IMG/VR virus record: IMGVR_UViG_3300042567_000358
Span: 1 to 41,799 of that record
Origin: a virus
Reading direction: 5' to 3' (one strand)
Length of the DNA: 41,799 nucleotides
Shown: piece after piece, positions 32,224 to 40,870 of the stretch
How the letters are laid out: every line of letters starts with the position of its first letter
How positions within the stretch are numbered: position 1 is the first letter of the stretch
The notes under the pieces: generated by a model
What the model saw: only the letters and a program-made list of their open reading frames with translations
Databases searched by the model: none
Told to the model about the DNA's origin: nothing
Program-made: the position numbers and the translations under genes

Positions 32224-33483
32224 TTATTCCATTAAATCCTGTAATCTATTTAATTCTGGGAATGTTTCCCAGAAGTTTTCGCCGCGAATTCGGTCTACTG
32301 ACTTAGTATGCATTAAGAATTTCTCACGAACATCGCTCCATTGATCAGTGTCGTTTGCAAAATTAACTGCATCCACAACTAATTTGGGCACACATGTTTT
32401 ATCGTCCATGTTACTATTAGCCCAAGCTAACGCTTTTTCACCGGCAACTGTTTTTAACTCTTTCGGCAAACTCTTAGCACAATAATAATTAGGATGTACG
32501 GCAAGATAGAGCGAATGATACCAGTCTTCTGTTCTCACGATGTTCTTATCCTTAAGATATTGATAAAAGTCGCCGATGGTCAAATAATTATAGATACTGA
32601 ATACAGTGTTCATTTGGAATGACACATAATCTAAATCTCTAAAGGTAAGTAGATTACTCTCCACTACGCCCCAGTCAGTACCTTTACGCATGTACTCAGC
32701 CCGTTCACCATAGTGATCGATACTGCAACTTAATTCAATATTTTTGAAGTGCTTCCATAACTCAAGCACATCATGCTTTTTATACTTGATATTGCTAGCA
32801 TTCGTATTGTATCGGAGCGTGATATCTGTTCTGCCCTTACGGATCATTGCTTCAAGCATAGTATAATGCTCATCAGTAATAAGGGGTTCACCTCCAGCAA
32901 AGTATGCTAGGTCAATATGTTCGATGTGTTCTAACACTTCGTCAAGCACAGTTCCTTTATTGTCATCGACATGAATCAAAACCGGGTGTTTAGGGTCGTA
33001 GTTCTTACGCATTTCTTCACCCCACTTACTACTGAACTCTGAGCCACATGTGCGGCACTTAAAGTTGCAGATATTAGAGAAGCGAATATCAAAATAACGC
33101 ATTTTGAATTCATCTACTGTTCCGTCTTCTTGTGTAGTAGGAACAACATCATCGAAGTATTTGCCAAAATGCTCCTTACTATAGTTACGGAAACTATATG
33201 GGCCAGCTTCTTCATGCTTGTAGCAGAAGTCACATATATCATTCTTCTTTTCGTTAATCATATCAAGACGAAGTTCTTTCATCTTGGGGCTATTGAAGAT
33301 TTCTTCTAGTGTGTTGTTCTTAGTGTTACCTACAGGATCAGTATAGTCATTGCTACAGCAAGGATATACATCACCCTTAGGGGTAGCATTTAAATGCACC
33401 CACGGGAACATACAGAAAGTCTTACTTTCGTTTAAAAGAAAGTCTCTGTTTAGAGAGGGTTTGTTAGGTTTACTTGTTGACAT
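32224..33483 (-). CDS. Radical SAM protein with N-terminal SPASM/twitch-like cysteines (2 of 3)
   Basis: The 419-aa protein has KTFCMFPWVHLNATPKGDVY (Cys24), PCC (42-43) and CDFC (84-87) in the N-terminal module. The core has DIRFSNICNFKCRTCG (Cys139, Cys143, Cys146), LAYFAGGEPLITDEHY and CSIDHYGERAEYMRKGTDW. It is clearly the same family as the genes on both sides, and the pair with 30889 keeps DIRFSN.CN.KCR.CG in identical positions, pointing to gene duplication. The start overlaps the preceding gene by 34 bases; the ATG at 33483 is the only good one. Confidence 0.87.
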   Translation of the reverse strand: MSTSKPNKPSLNRDFLLNESKTFCMFPWVHLNATPKGDVYPCCSNDYTDPVGNTKNNTLEEIFNSPKMKELRLDMINEKKNDICDFCYKHEEAGPYSFRNYSKEHFGKYFDDVVPTTQEDGTVDEFKMRYFDIRFSNICNFKCRTCGSEFSSKWGEEMRKNYDPKHPVLIHVDDNKGTVLDEVLEHIEHIDLAYFAGGEPLITDEHYTMLEAMIRKGRTDITLRYNTNASNIKYKKHDVLELWKHFKNIELSCSIDHYGERAEYMRKGTDWGVVESNLLTFRDLDYVSFQMNTVFSIYNYLTIGDFYQYLKDKNIVRTEDWYHSLYLAVHPNYYCAKSLPKELKTVAGEKALAWANSNMDDKTCVPKLVVDAVNFANDTDQWSDVREKFLMHTKSVDRIRGENFWETFPELNRLQDLME

Positions 33484-34847
33484 AATCTATAAAAATCCAT
33501 CATTTCTGGGTAGACATTCAACAAGTCTTTTTCTCGTCTATCGTCTAGTTCGTTAAACCAATTGTAAAAGTCTCTACGACCCTCAATTAGCTTTTCATCA
33601 CTATACACTGTTTCTGCCATATAGTCAACAACTCTCTTGAACTTTTCATATTCAATCGTACTGAAGGCATCTGCACGATTATCATCAAGATTGTCTTCCA
33701 TAAACTTTAATGCATCGTGCATATAGGGCATGAATTCTTCTTTGGGCAGTATGTTCATATCATATTGAATTGGGTCACGCAGATAGGGAGTATCAAAGCG
33801 AATGATATGCTGCTTGCGTTCTTCATCCCAGCCATACTGCTTGCGCCACTCTAAGAACTTTTCGAGTAAGCTCTTGAACGAGGTTACTGAAAAGATATTG
33901 AATGTGATCATGAATGTGACAGGGGACTGAGACTTTGTTACATATGTGTGGAAGTTCTCTTCCCAAACTTTCAAATCAAGTCCAGTGCGAATATATTCTG
34001 CTCTTTCACCCCATGTATCCATAGATGTGAACAGCTTGAATGTTCTGATCTTACCTTCGTCTACTAGTTTCTTGACCTTAACAGCAAGGCGTTCAATAAG
34101 AATGTTCTTAGTGCCTAAGTTACTATTGATGTTAAGCTCAAGCCAGGGCATAGGTTCTTCATCAATCTTATCTAGCAATTGCCAAGTTGATTTGTGTAAT
34201 GTAGGTTCGCCGCCAGTAACACGCATGATGTTTAATGTCTTGCGTAGCTCAGGCCACCACTCCCAGAATGCGTCAACATATGGGTTTTCTTCTTCACGCT
34301 GAAATAGCTTCATCCAATCAACATCACAGCGATGGTTCTTTACATTTTCAACCGGACCAAACTTTTCAATTTCTTTATAGAAACTTGTAGAATACTTTGG
34401 GTGACAGTAACCGCACTTGAAATTACATTCGTTGCCGAAGTTAATCTCTAAATATTCTGGATTAATGTTTTGATCCCACGGACCCTTGATAGCCTGCTCA
34501 TAGCGTTCTTCAGTGAAGATAGAAGCGTTACGGATATGTCTATCAGAGATATAATCTTTGCCCATTGCTTCAATATTCCAGCAGTATTGACAACCTTCAG
34601 GCTTCTTGCCCTCTAGCATTTCTTTACGCTCTAGCTTCTTATGCATAGTATTATGCAATGCGCTTGGATTGTCTTTTAGTTCTGCTAAAGGAATCTTATG
34701 CGGCTGAGGGTGATAACAACTGTGCGTCTCACCTGTTTGTAGATACATCGTGACATGCTGCCACTTAGCCAAACAGAATGTTGGCGTAGCGTTTACATCA
34801 ATAAAGTCCCGAATGCGGGTAATTCTGTCTGTTTCTGATTCTGACAT
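33450..34847 (-). CDS. Radical SAM protein with N-terminal SPASM/twitch-like cysteines (3 of 3)
   Basis: The 465-aa protein has TPTFCLAKWQHVTMYLQTGE (Cys25), HSC (Cys44) and GCQYCW (Cys86, Cys89) before the core, then EINFGNECNFKCGYCHPKYS (Cys141, Cys145, Cys148), MRVTGGEPTLHKSTW and FTSMDTWGERAEYIRTGLD. It is the most distant of the three: the double cysteine PCC of the relatives is a single HSC here. The family is known in marine phages; substrate unknown. The ATG overlaps the stop of the GT-A-like gene upstream as TAATG. Confidence 0.86.
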   Translation of the reverse strand: MSESETDRITRIRDFIDVNATPTFCLAKWQHVTMYLQTGETHSCYHPQPHKIPLAELKDNPSALHNTMHKKLERKEMLEGKKPEGCQYCWNIEAMGKDYISDRHIRNASIFTEERYEQAIKGPWDQNINPEYLEINFGNECNFKCGYCHPKYSTSFYKEIEKFGPVENVKNHRCDVDWMKLFQREEENPYVDAFWEWWPELRKTLNIMRVTGGEPTLHKSTWQLLDKIDEEPMPWLELNINSNLGTKNILIERLAVKVKKLVDEGKIRTFKLFTSMDTWGERAEYIRTGLDLKVWEENFHTYVTKSQSPVTFMITFNIFSVTSFKSLLEKFLEWRKQYGWDEERKQHIIRFDTPYLRDPIQYDMNILPKEEFMPYMHDALKFMEDNLDDNRADAFSTIEYEKFKRVVDYMAETVYSDEKLIEGRRDFYNWFNELDDRREKDLLNVYPEMMDFYRLCQQVNLTNPL

Positions 34848-35797
34848 TACCAGCCCTCAATGCGACGAATAACATCCATCTCTTTAACTAACGGTCCTTC
34901 GTTATACTTGTCATTGTTGTAGTGACGCTTAAAGAATTTGCTTTGGTCTGGGCTAAGAGTACACATGGGTAATCCTAACCGATTAGCTAGTTCATCACCT
35001 AACATTTCTGAACCCATCATCGGGTCACCGTTCTTGTGACTTTCCCAAAGAGTCGGATAATGGTCAAACCACATTACTTCTTTGTAGTCCCAGTCAGTGA
35101 GTAAAGTCATGTGTGTCCCTAATCTCGCTCCGTAAATAGCCCAAATGCCATTCTCTACATCAGCTCCGACATTGTGCCAAATAGTGAGATTGTTTAAGTT
35201 GCGGCCTGCAACTCTTTCTTTAAAATCGTCTATACTAGGCTTTGCACCCCGATCAAGTACCATTTTGACACCTTCACGGAATCCTGCTCTCCACGCTTGG
35301 AAGGGAGTGTAGTTAGGATACGTCGTAGAGTAGCAATCGTGCATTGCCCAGTATAGATTATCAGAAGAATCCATGCAGAAATCAACCGTAGTTGTATCGC
35401 TTCCGTCACTTGTCTCATGGGTCTTCATATTTGCAACATAGGTCTTTGTCCAAGAACTCATACCGCCGTTGCCATAACGTAGCCCATTGACAGCATTAAC
35501 TGCTCTCCAACGATACTGCGCTAATTTATAATTAGGATCTTTGTCTGTAAAGTCTAGTTGTAGATTAAAGAAGTTCTCATCAGGCATATTGTCACCGTCA
35601 ATGAGAATGAATCTTTCGGTGTCGCTGAGGTCGCCAGCTGCTTTATGTGCTGCGTCGGAGCCCTTAACGCTATCAACACGCTTAGCCCAAGGTACCATGT
35701 TCTTAATCTTGAGCCAAAATTCTTCTTTTTGTGGTTCATCATAACTAAGATAAATGCAGTCTAAATCTGCAACATCCACAATGTCATCATAATTCAT
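34847..35797 (-). CDS. GT-A-like glycosyltransferase family protein, homologous to the giant protein's C-terminus
   Basis: The 316-aa protein starts with LDCIYLSYDEPQKEEFW, WAKRVDSVKGSDAAHKAAGDL and RFILIDGDNMPDENFF, where DGD (67-69) sits where GT-A enzymes carry the metal- and nucleotide-binding DxD. Later come VNAVNGLRYGNGGMSSW, PFQAWRAGFREGVKM and IWHNVGADVENGIWAIYGARLG. I recall this family from marine T4-like phages, as glycosyltransferase-like or unknown. The same segments occur in the last 226 residues of the 2593-aa protein, where DGD is lost. It probably transfers a sugar; the acceptor is unknown. The gene ends one base into the radical SAM start and overlaps the small unknown gene by 11 bases. 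Confidence 0.75.
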   Translation of the reverse strand: MNYDDIVDVADLDCIYLSYDEPQKEEFWLKIKNMVPWAKRVDSVKGSDAAHKAAGDLSDTERFILIDGDNMPDENFFNLQLDFTDKDPNYKLAQYRWRAVNAVNGLRYGNGGMSSWTKTYVANMKTHETSDGSDTTTVDFCMDSSDNLYWAMHDCYSTTYPNYTPFQAWRAGFREGVKMVLDRGAKPSIDDFKERVAGRNLNNLTIWHNVGADVENGIWAIYGARLGTHMTLLTDWDYKEVMWFDHYPTLWESHKNGDPMMGSEMLGDELANRLGLPMCTLSPDQSKFFKRHYNNDKYNEGPLVKEMDVIRRIEGW

Positions 35798-36119
35798 ATG
35801 TTTTTAGTTCCCAAAATTGACCATCTTTGCTAGTAACAATACTAATATCTTCTACTTCGCACATTGTTCCTATATTACTAGGATACAATCTAGAGATAAC
35901 TGATCCAGTACCTGCTCTAACTATTCTACCATCCACCACTCTGACATCTGGTCTAGCTTCAGCAAAAGTCAACGAATCGACAAGAATATGATTGCCTTCT
36001 AACTGTTCACAAGTATAACACACTACATAGCCTTTGTCATCATAATAAAGCCTAAATTCGGGAGCCTTAATGATCGGCGCTTCCCAAGTTATGATATATT
36101 CATCATTTTCATCTGACAT
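35787..36119 (-). CDS. Small protein of unknown function (110 aa)
   Basis: From ATG 36119 the protein reads MSDENDEYIITWEAPIIKAP and continues with short strand-like segments (FRLYYDDKGYVVCYTCEQL, VRVVDGRIVRAG). The pattern of alternating short strands and turns suggests a small beta-rich protein; two cysteines in CYTC are close. GGAG lies eight bases before this ATG, so I prefer it to an upstream ATG at 36146 that would extend 27 bases further into the neighbouring gene. It overlaps genes on both sides, so it belongs to the same operon. No family recognised. Confidence 0.7.
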   Translation of the reverse strand: MSDENDEYIITWEAPIIKAPEFRLYYDDKGYVVCYTCEQLEGNHILVDSLTFAEARPDVRVVDGRIVRAGTGSVISRLYPSNIGTMCEVEDISIVTSKDGQFWELKTYEL

Positions 36120-36870
36120 TGAATTTCTCCAATATGACATTTGCAAAAGCTTTGATATGATAGTGCACCGGGTACATTTGTGCGAGTGTGTTTATTCTAA
36201 AAGAATGAGGCAATAGCTCAGGAACAAAAATATCAGTCCATCTTTCACTCGGTAGATTATTAATAAACTGTTTCATGTGAACCATAGACAAGTCATTAAA
36301 TTGCGGGAGCGTAGTGTTTTCTTCTCCGAGAAGATGACAAGCAATTGCATATGCCCAATCAGTTGTAGCTGGCTCATCCTTATTACACTTGAGTATAGTT
36401 TTATAGTCTTCCCAATTTTCAAACACATCCCTAATGATGGCAAAAAACTTCGCTGCTAGTTCACTCTTACGAAAGTAAGTGATGGCATTGTAAGTGTTTG
36501 GTAAATTGTTATCTACGATGAAGTTACGGTAAGGCATGATGTTTGTTAATTCTTGCTTTACATTTCTAATTTTAGTGTTTACTACTACATCCCGCTCGTG
36601 CAACACTTCCCACCAATATTCAATTGATCTAGGTAGATACATATCCGATTCTAATTTAATAGTATACTCATATGGACTTGCTTCGTATACTTGCCAATCA
36701 TTCTGTAACTTCCAGTTTGTGTTAGGAGCTTGGTCACCGTATGGAAGCATTTCTGTTGTAATGATTGTTACATTTGCATCGGGCATAACATGTTTAATGT
36801 TAAGCTCAAGTGCCTTAGCACACTTAACATAATCATCGCCCTGCGCCATAATTACAAAACCCTTATCCAT
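36109..36870 (-). CDS. GT-A-fold glycosyltransferase-like protein (1 of 2 adjacent)
   Basis: The 253-aa protein has MDKGFVIMAQGDDYVKCAKAL at the start, a typical first strand and helix of small GT-A transferases. It has TIITTEMLPYG and then YTIKLESDMYLPRS, in which ESD (74-76) takes the DxD position. Later segments NAITYFRKSELAAKFF, TTDWAYAIACHLLG and HMKQFINNLPSERW are consistent with a GT8-like or similar enzyme. The metal motif is the weaker E-x-D form. GGAGATAATCA precedes the ATG. Donor and acceptor unknown. Confidence 0.72.
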   Translation of the reverse strand: MDKGFVIMAQGDDYVKCAKALELNIKHVMPDANVTIITTEMLPYGDQAPNTNWKLQNDWQVYEASPYEYTIKLESDMYLPRSIEYWWEVLHERDVVVNTKIRNVKQELTNIMPYRNFIVDNNLPNTYNAITYFRKSELAAKFFAIIRDVFENWEDYKTILKCNKDEPATTDWAYAIACHLLGEENTTLPQFNDLSMVHMKQFINNLPSERWTDIFVPELLPHSFRINTLAQMYPVHYHIKAFANVILEKFNVR

Positions 36871-37669
36871 TGATTATCTCCACAAATAAGTCTTTGTTCA
36901 TGATATGAAAATCCATGTTCGTAATATTGATATATTCTTTTCTTATCTTGCCGCGCTGCCAATTGTCAAATAGAATTTTGAATGAAGTATCAAGCTCGTC
37001 TTCGTTATTCTTTGAAATTTGCGTGTTCTTTCCAAGATGAATTAAGTTCCACGGAATATAATCGTTCTTGTTATCACTGTGACCATTAACAATTTTAAGT
37101 GCTAGTGTTAGTGCGTAATCATTGCGGAATACGCCGCCTACAAAGCTATGGATGTTTGCATAATGATCATAATTTTCTTGAACCATTCTCAGTGAATCAA
37201 AGATTTGTTTTGCTCTATCGGTTTTTTTAAACGCAACAACGGTTGCCCAAAGCGTTTCATAGCTATATGCAGACAATAATTCTTGAGGAGCGCCAGGCAG
37301 CATAAGATATTCAGTTCTGTTGTGGCAGCAGAAGTCATCATAAAAATCAAAAATGCTAAGCAACTTATCGCTGTTTACAACATAGTCCACATCCAATAAC
37401 AAAGTCTCATCATACGGGCTTAGATCATAAGCCATATACCTGCCCTTATTAATCCATTGTCCCCAGTCACGGAAGTTATCTTTGTCTGGAGTAATCTTTA
37501 CTACCTTGTCCCAAAACTGAGATTCTCCTGCAGGCATAGAATCATCATCTGTAACGAGTGTTACAGGTAGATTAAGGAAATGTTCGATACGCTTTGCAGT
37601 GTACTTAGCCATTTCATAATAATTATATTTAGGACTGTTAAAGGCAAACAGTATTACACCACGAGTCAT
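36863..37669 (-). CDS. GT-A-fold glycosyltransferase-like protein (2 of 2 adjacent)
   Basis: From ATG 37669 the protein has 268 residues. It begins MTRGVILFAFNSPKYNYYEM and has VTLVTDDDSMP and then DETLLLDVDYVVNSDKLL with DVD (93-95), the GT-A metal motif. ETLWATVVAFKKTDRAKQIF and FVGGVFRNDYALTLALKIV resemble the substrate-binding middle of GT8-like enzymes. A longer frame begins with ATG at 37705, but the 37669 ATG gives the ATGA overlap seen across this operon. Likely soluble and cytoplasmic. Substrates unknown. Confidence 0.75.
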   Translation of the reverse strand: MTRGVILFAFNSPKYNYYEMAKYTAKRIEHFLNLPVTLVTDDDSMPAGESQFWDKVVKITPDKDNFRDWGQWINKGRYMAYDLSPYDETLLLDVDYVVNSDKLLSIFDFYDDFCCHNRTEYLMLPGAPQELLSAYSYETLWATVVAFKKTDRAKQIFDSLRMVQENYDHYANIHSFVGGVFRNDYALTLALKIVNGHSDNKNDYIPWNLIHLGKNTQISKNNEDELDTSFKILFDNWQRGKIRKEYINITNMDFHIMNKDLFVEIING

Positions 37670-37980
37670 CTTTTGCTTTCTAGCTCTTTCCACTCGTTGT
37701 ACCATTCTAACATAACATTATTGTATACTTTTTTCAGTTTAGACAGTAATTCACTACGGTCAACGAGTACTGGATTCTGAAAGGTGTCCATAAGTATTAC
37801 TCTATCGTCCCAGTCATTTGACACTACTGATAAAAATGTAATGGTTTGTTGGTCAGCCTTCCAAAGACCGCCCTGATCAGCTACGAGTAGCTTTGCGTCA
37901 TATTTTTCTTTAAGATAAGCTTTTGCTGAATTGTGATTGAAGCGGGCCTTTGCTTCAGCAATTAAAGTTTTAGTATCCAT
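37666..37980 (-). CDS. Conserved small T4-like phage protein (104 aa)
   Basis: The 104-aa protein MDTKTLIAEAKARFNHNSAK continues with AYLKEKYDAKLLVADQGGLW and KADQQTITFLSV. As far as I recall, near relatives are common in cyanophages and pelagiphages, next to the tail and structural genes, without a proven function. The gene has AGGAG seven bases before the ATG. An 11-bp inverted repeat covers the start codon, and a late promoter octamer lies between the two arms. It is the boundary between the virion genes and the glycan cassette, so it may mark where the cassette joins the conserved core. Confidence 0.75.
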   Translation of the reverse strand: MDTKTLIAEAKARFNHNSAKAYLKEKYDAKLLVADQGGLWKADQQTITFLSVVSNDWDDRVILMDTFQNPVLVDRSELLSKLKKVYNNVMLEWYNEWKELESKR

Positions 37981-38013
37981 CGTTTACTCCTATGAGTATT
38001 TAGATGGATACTA
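37971..38013 (-). promoter_or_regulatory. 11-bp mRNA hairpin burying the start codon of the 104-aa gene
   Basis: On the minus strand TAGTATCCATC (38013-38003) and GATGGATACTA (37981-37971) are perfect inverted repeats around a 21-base loop. The loop holds AGGAG and the 3' arm holds the ATG (37980-37978). A transcript reading in from upstream would fold and hide the start. A transcript begun at the late promoter in the loop would lack the first arm. This is the plan known for T4 lysozyme gene e and soc, but here it is inferred. Confidence 0.6.
37997..38004 (-). promoter_or_regulatory. T4-type late promoter octamer (TCTAAATA)
   Basis: TCTAAATA differs from TATAAATA at one base. The predicted start near 37991 is at the A of AGGAG, so the late message begins at its Shine-Dalgarno sequence and escapes the hairpin. 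Confidence 0.5.
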
Positions 38014-38029
38014 TGATGCCATTAAAAAA

Positions 38030-38983
38030 TTAAGATACTGTAACTGATCCAGCTAAGGTGATAGTTCCCCAAGTATTTGCTAGATTGGTTGTTTCGGGTG
38101 CCTGTGCTGTTAGAGTTACTGCTGAGCCTGATGCAACAGTTAGACCATTTGGAACTTCATCCCAAATAGTGTAGATAGTGATAGCTGAACCAGCATCACT
38201 GTTTGAACCTTGTGTACCGTTTGATTTAGCAATTACACGAATAAAGGTTGATAGATAACCTGAAGGACCGGTGCTAGCAAGCTGTGTAAATACGTTTGCG
38301 TTGCTTGTGGTCATTGCATAATAACCACTGTTTTGTGAGATAGTAGGGGCGTTGCCGCCGCCGCCAATTTTTGTAATCCCGTTATATGATGTTCCGGTTA
38401 CTGTGATAGTACCTGAAGACGGAGCCGACATTACTACCGTGCCGACATTACTTGCCAAATTATTAAGCAACAGATTAATTCCTGTTCCTGACGGGTGACT
38501 CATAGTAAGCTTAAGTTGACCGCCTGAATTGAAGAAGTATCTAGCAGCATCACCATTTGCGAATGTTGCAGTATGCGTCCAAGTTGCAATGCTACTCCAA
38601 GTAGCAGCGGTTGTAACAGTGTTTGCTGATGTAGAACCCTGTGAAGCAGCGTTCAATCTGTTTGTATAGATTGTCTGTAAGTTAGTAGGTATAGCAGAAA
38701 GAAATGTGATAGTACCACCGGCGACTGGAGTAGAGACAGCAGTAATACTTGAGCCTTGGTGAGTTGCAGAATTTGCGGTATTAGTAACTAGTGACGCCCA
38801 TTGCGATGTTGCTGCGACTGTTTGTCCGACTGTGACATTTCCTACCGCAGTTTGTCCATACCCAGCAGTTCCGCCGCCTGTTGCCCATGTAGCATTAAGC
38901 GTGTTGGCAGTTGTGGTTGGGTTTCCGCCTACTAAAGTGTTGAAGTCTGCTGCTTGTACAGTTCCGAATTGTGCGTATGACAT
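38030..38983 (-). CDS. Virion structural protein (cyanophage/pelagiphage type)
   Basis: The 317-aa protein MSYAQFGTVQAADFNTLVGG is rich in Thr, Ser, Asn, Gly and Ala, and keeps the GTAGYGQTAVGNVTVGQTV and ATSQWASLVTNTA segments that I know from structural proteins of marine T4-like phages. The C-terminal half is a beta-strand-rich, low-charge region, typical of tail or fibre-associated proteins. AAAGGATTAGGG precedes the ATG. A GYGQT motif is shared with the next protein (38995-40218), so their N-termini may be distantly related. Exact place in the virion unknown. Confidence 0.8.
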   Translation of the reverse strand: MSYAQFGTVQAADFNTLVGGNPTTTANTLNATWATGGGTAGYGQTAVGNVTVGQTVAATSQWASLVTNTANSATHQGSSITAVSTPVAGGTITFLSAIPTNLQTIYTNRLNAASQGSTSANTVTTAATWSSIATWTHTATFANGDAARYFFNSGGQLKLTMSHPSGTGINLLLNNLASNVGTVVMSAPSSGTITVTGTSYNGITKIGGGGNAPTISQNSGYYAMTTSNANVFTQLASTGPSGYLSTFIRVIAKSNGTQGSNSDAGSAITIYTIWDEVPNGLTVASGSAVTLTAQAPETTNLANTWGTITLAGSVTVS

Positions 38984-38994
38984 CCCTAATCCTT

Positions 38995-40218
38995 TTATCT
39001 AATTGAAACAAACGCTTCGACATAACCTATGCCATCGTCTGTTTTATATTCTAAAGCTCTACCGATCGTATTAAAAGGATTTGCTTCGCCTGACTTAGCT
39101 GCTCTAGCTAAACCGTCACCTGCACTAACTAATCTGTCGCCCTTATTAACTTTTCCTGAAACTTTAACTTCAACTCTACCTGATACTGCGACCGGAGGGT
39201 GAGTTAAATCAGTACCGGCAGCACCGTTCATAATCATAGCAGCAGTATTTGAGATAACGCCGAATACATCTTCTGAAAGCTCGTATTGAACTGCGGTGAT
39301 TTCATGCTCTCCGCCAATTTCTACAACAGTGCCAGGTGTATATTCTTCATCAGCAGCGAAACGTTCGGCCAAGTCAGCGTAAGTAGCGTTTAGTCGTGAG
39401 CCAGCAGTGAGTGTCCAGTTACCTTCAATACTACCTGGAGTTGTGTTTGCACCAGTAGTAACTACTGAGGCTTGTGTCTGAACGGTTAGAATATTACCGT
39501 TATATATGGGCAGATAAGCAGCAACATTTGAGTTGCCGTATGTACCAGCAAAACTGATTGGGCTACCATTACCATAATAGAAGAAATCAGCAACAAGACC
39601 TCTACTTGAGGTGTTCGATATAACTAAATTGCCACCGGTCACATAGAGACTTGTCCCAGCAACACCATTAGCAGTACCCGCGCCGTTAGCAGTCCAAACA
39701 CCTGTTAATGTACCGGCATTTGCTTGAGCTCCAGTAGTAATTGAGGTTGTAGTCAGAGTTCCGATAGTAGCAGAAGTGATGTTTGCGCTGGCAATGTTTG
39801 CTTGTACGGAAGTAGTTAGATATGAACTGGTTATTGCGTTAGCATTCGCATTGTTAGTTGCCGTAATGTTGTTTGCCGTCAAATTACCAGAAACTGTTAT
39901 TGCACCAAATGTAGTAGTGCCACCTGATGCAGTTGAGGTGAGTGATAACCAGTTAGCTGCATTTGATTCACCGTCGGTAGGGCAGATATAAAGTGTGTTT
40001 GCACTAGTATTGTACCAAAGCTGACCTCTTAGAGGGTTTGCAGGAGGAGTGCCATCAGCAAAATTTTCAAGAATATGAACTTGGTTGGTGTCTAGCGTTT
40101 GTCCATAACCAGCATAGTTACGCCCGGGTAACCCTAGTGAGGTGCTTGTAGTGTTAATAGTACCATCAGCAATGGTTGTTAACGGTACACCGTCACTTTT
40201 TACAATTGTATATGCCAT
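38995..40218 (-). CDS. Tail-fibre-like virion structural protein
   Basis: The 407-aa protein begins MAYTIVKSDGVPLTTIADGT and has RNYAGYGQTLDTNQVHILEN and PPANPLRGQLWYNTSANTLY, the N-terminal domain common in T4-like marine phage fibres. A long Thr/Ala/Asn-rich middle (about 100-270) has many short strands. The C-terminus, YADLAERFAADEEYTPGTVV through GRVEVKVSGKVNKGDRLVSA, resembles the chaperone-like or autocleavable end domain seen in many phage structural proteins; I do not claim cleavage. A late promoter and GGAG precede the gene. Confidence 0.82.
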   Translation of the reverse strand: MAYTIVKSDGVPLTTIADGTINTTSTSLGLPGRNYAGYGQTLDTNQVHILENFADGTPPANPLRGQLWYNTSANTLYICPTDGESNAANWLSLTSTASGGTTTFGAITVSGNLTANNITATNNANANAITSSYLTTSVQANIASANITSATIGTLTTTSITTGAQANAGTLTGVWTANGAGTANGVAGTSLYVTGGNLVISNTSSRGLVADFFYYGNGSPISFAGTYGNSNVAAYLPIYNGNILTVQTQASVVTTGANTTPGSIEGNWTLTAGSRLNATYADLAERFAADEEYTPGTVVEIGGEHEITAVQYELSEDVFGVISNTAAMIMNGAAGTDLTHPPVAVSGRVEVKVSGKVNKGDRLVSAGDGLARAAKSGEANPFNTIGRALEYKTDDGIGYVEAFVSIR

Positions 40219-40240
40219 TTTTAATTCACTCCGTTAATTT

Positions 40241-40248
40241 TATTTATC
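40241..40248 (-). promoter_or_regulatory. T4-type late promoter octamer (GATAAATA)
   Basis: GATAAATA sits in the 31-base gap after the 206-aa gene. The predicted +1 near 40235 leaves a leader with GGAG about 10 bases before the ATG at 40218. Confidence 0.65.
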
Positions 40249-40249
40249 A

Positions 40250-40870
40250 TTATGTTGTTATCAAGTTGGTCAAGCTTTGGATTCGTACAGTATAATCAAT
40301 CTGAATCTGCCTGTTTAATGATTTTTGAACTGGGTGAAAGATTACATGAGTCAGTAACCGAGTGATAACATTTCCATTACTGTCTGATCCGTAATTTGCT
40401 AATAGGCCCAGTTCATCAAATATATAAGAACTATCAGTTTGCGTGCTATTGTCGAAAGCAGCTTGCCCGGATGGTTCGCCGTAATCAAGTAAACACTGCA
40501 CAAGAATGTCAGTGTAAGTTCTGCCAGTAGTGTGGAACACTGTCATCTTGTTACGAGTGGGGTCTAGGTTGAAGACACTAGTATCATCTACAATCTTTGC
40601 GTATGTCTGATTGTAGAGAGCAGCATTTTGCCCGGTAGTATTAGGTGGAAGGTAAGTGATGACACCAGTGTCATCTACGCTTGCTCCGCCATTGCCAAAT
40701 GCCATTTGATAGATTTCTCCATATCCGCGACTACTTAAAGTATCAGCGATTGCTTCTGACATGTTCTCATAATTAATGGCATTGTGCTTGTCTACGAAAA
40801 TTTCACCTGAATTGGGGTCGTAAATTTTTAAAAAGCCTTCAACCTTATAAGACAATGTAATTAAAGACAT
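40250..40870 (-). CDS. Virion structural protein (206 aa)
   Basis: The 206-aa protein starts MSLITLSYKVEGFLKIYDPN with SGEIFVDKHNAINYENMSEAI, continues with LSSRGYGEIYQMAFGNGGAS, and ends in strands typical of baseplate or tail proteins (RLLTHVIFHPVQKSLNRQIQ). I know similar proteins from cyanophages and pelagiphages as virion structural proteins. The ATG overlaps the stop of the 49-aa gene as TAATG. AGAGGGG lies just before. The exact role in the virion is not certain. Confidence 0.78.
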   Translation of the reverse strand: MSLITLSYKVEGFLKIYDPNSGEIFVDKHNAINYENMSEAIADTLSSRGYGEIYQMAFGNGGASVDDTGVITYLPPNTTGQNAALYNQTYAKIVDDTSVFNLDPTRNKMTVFHTTGRTYTDILVQCLLDYGEPSGQAAFDNSTQTDSSYIFDELGLLANYGSDSNGNVITRLLTHVIFHPVQKSLNRQIQIDYTVRIQSLTNLITT

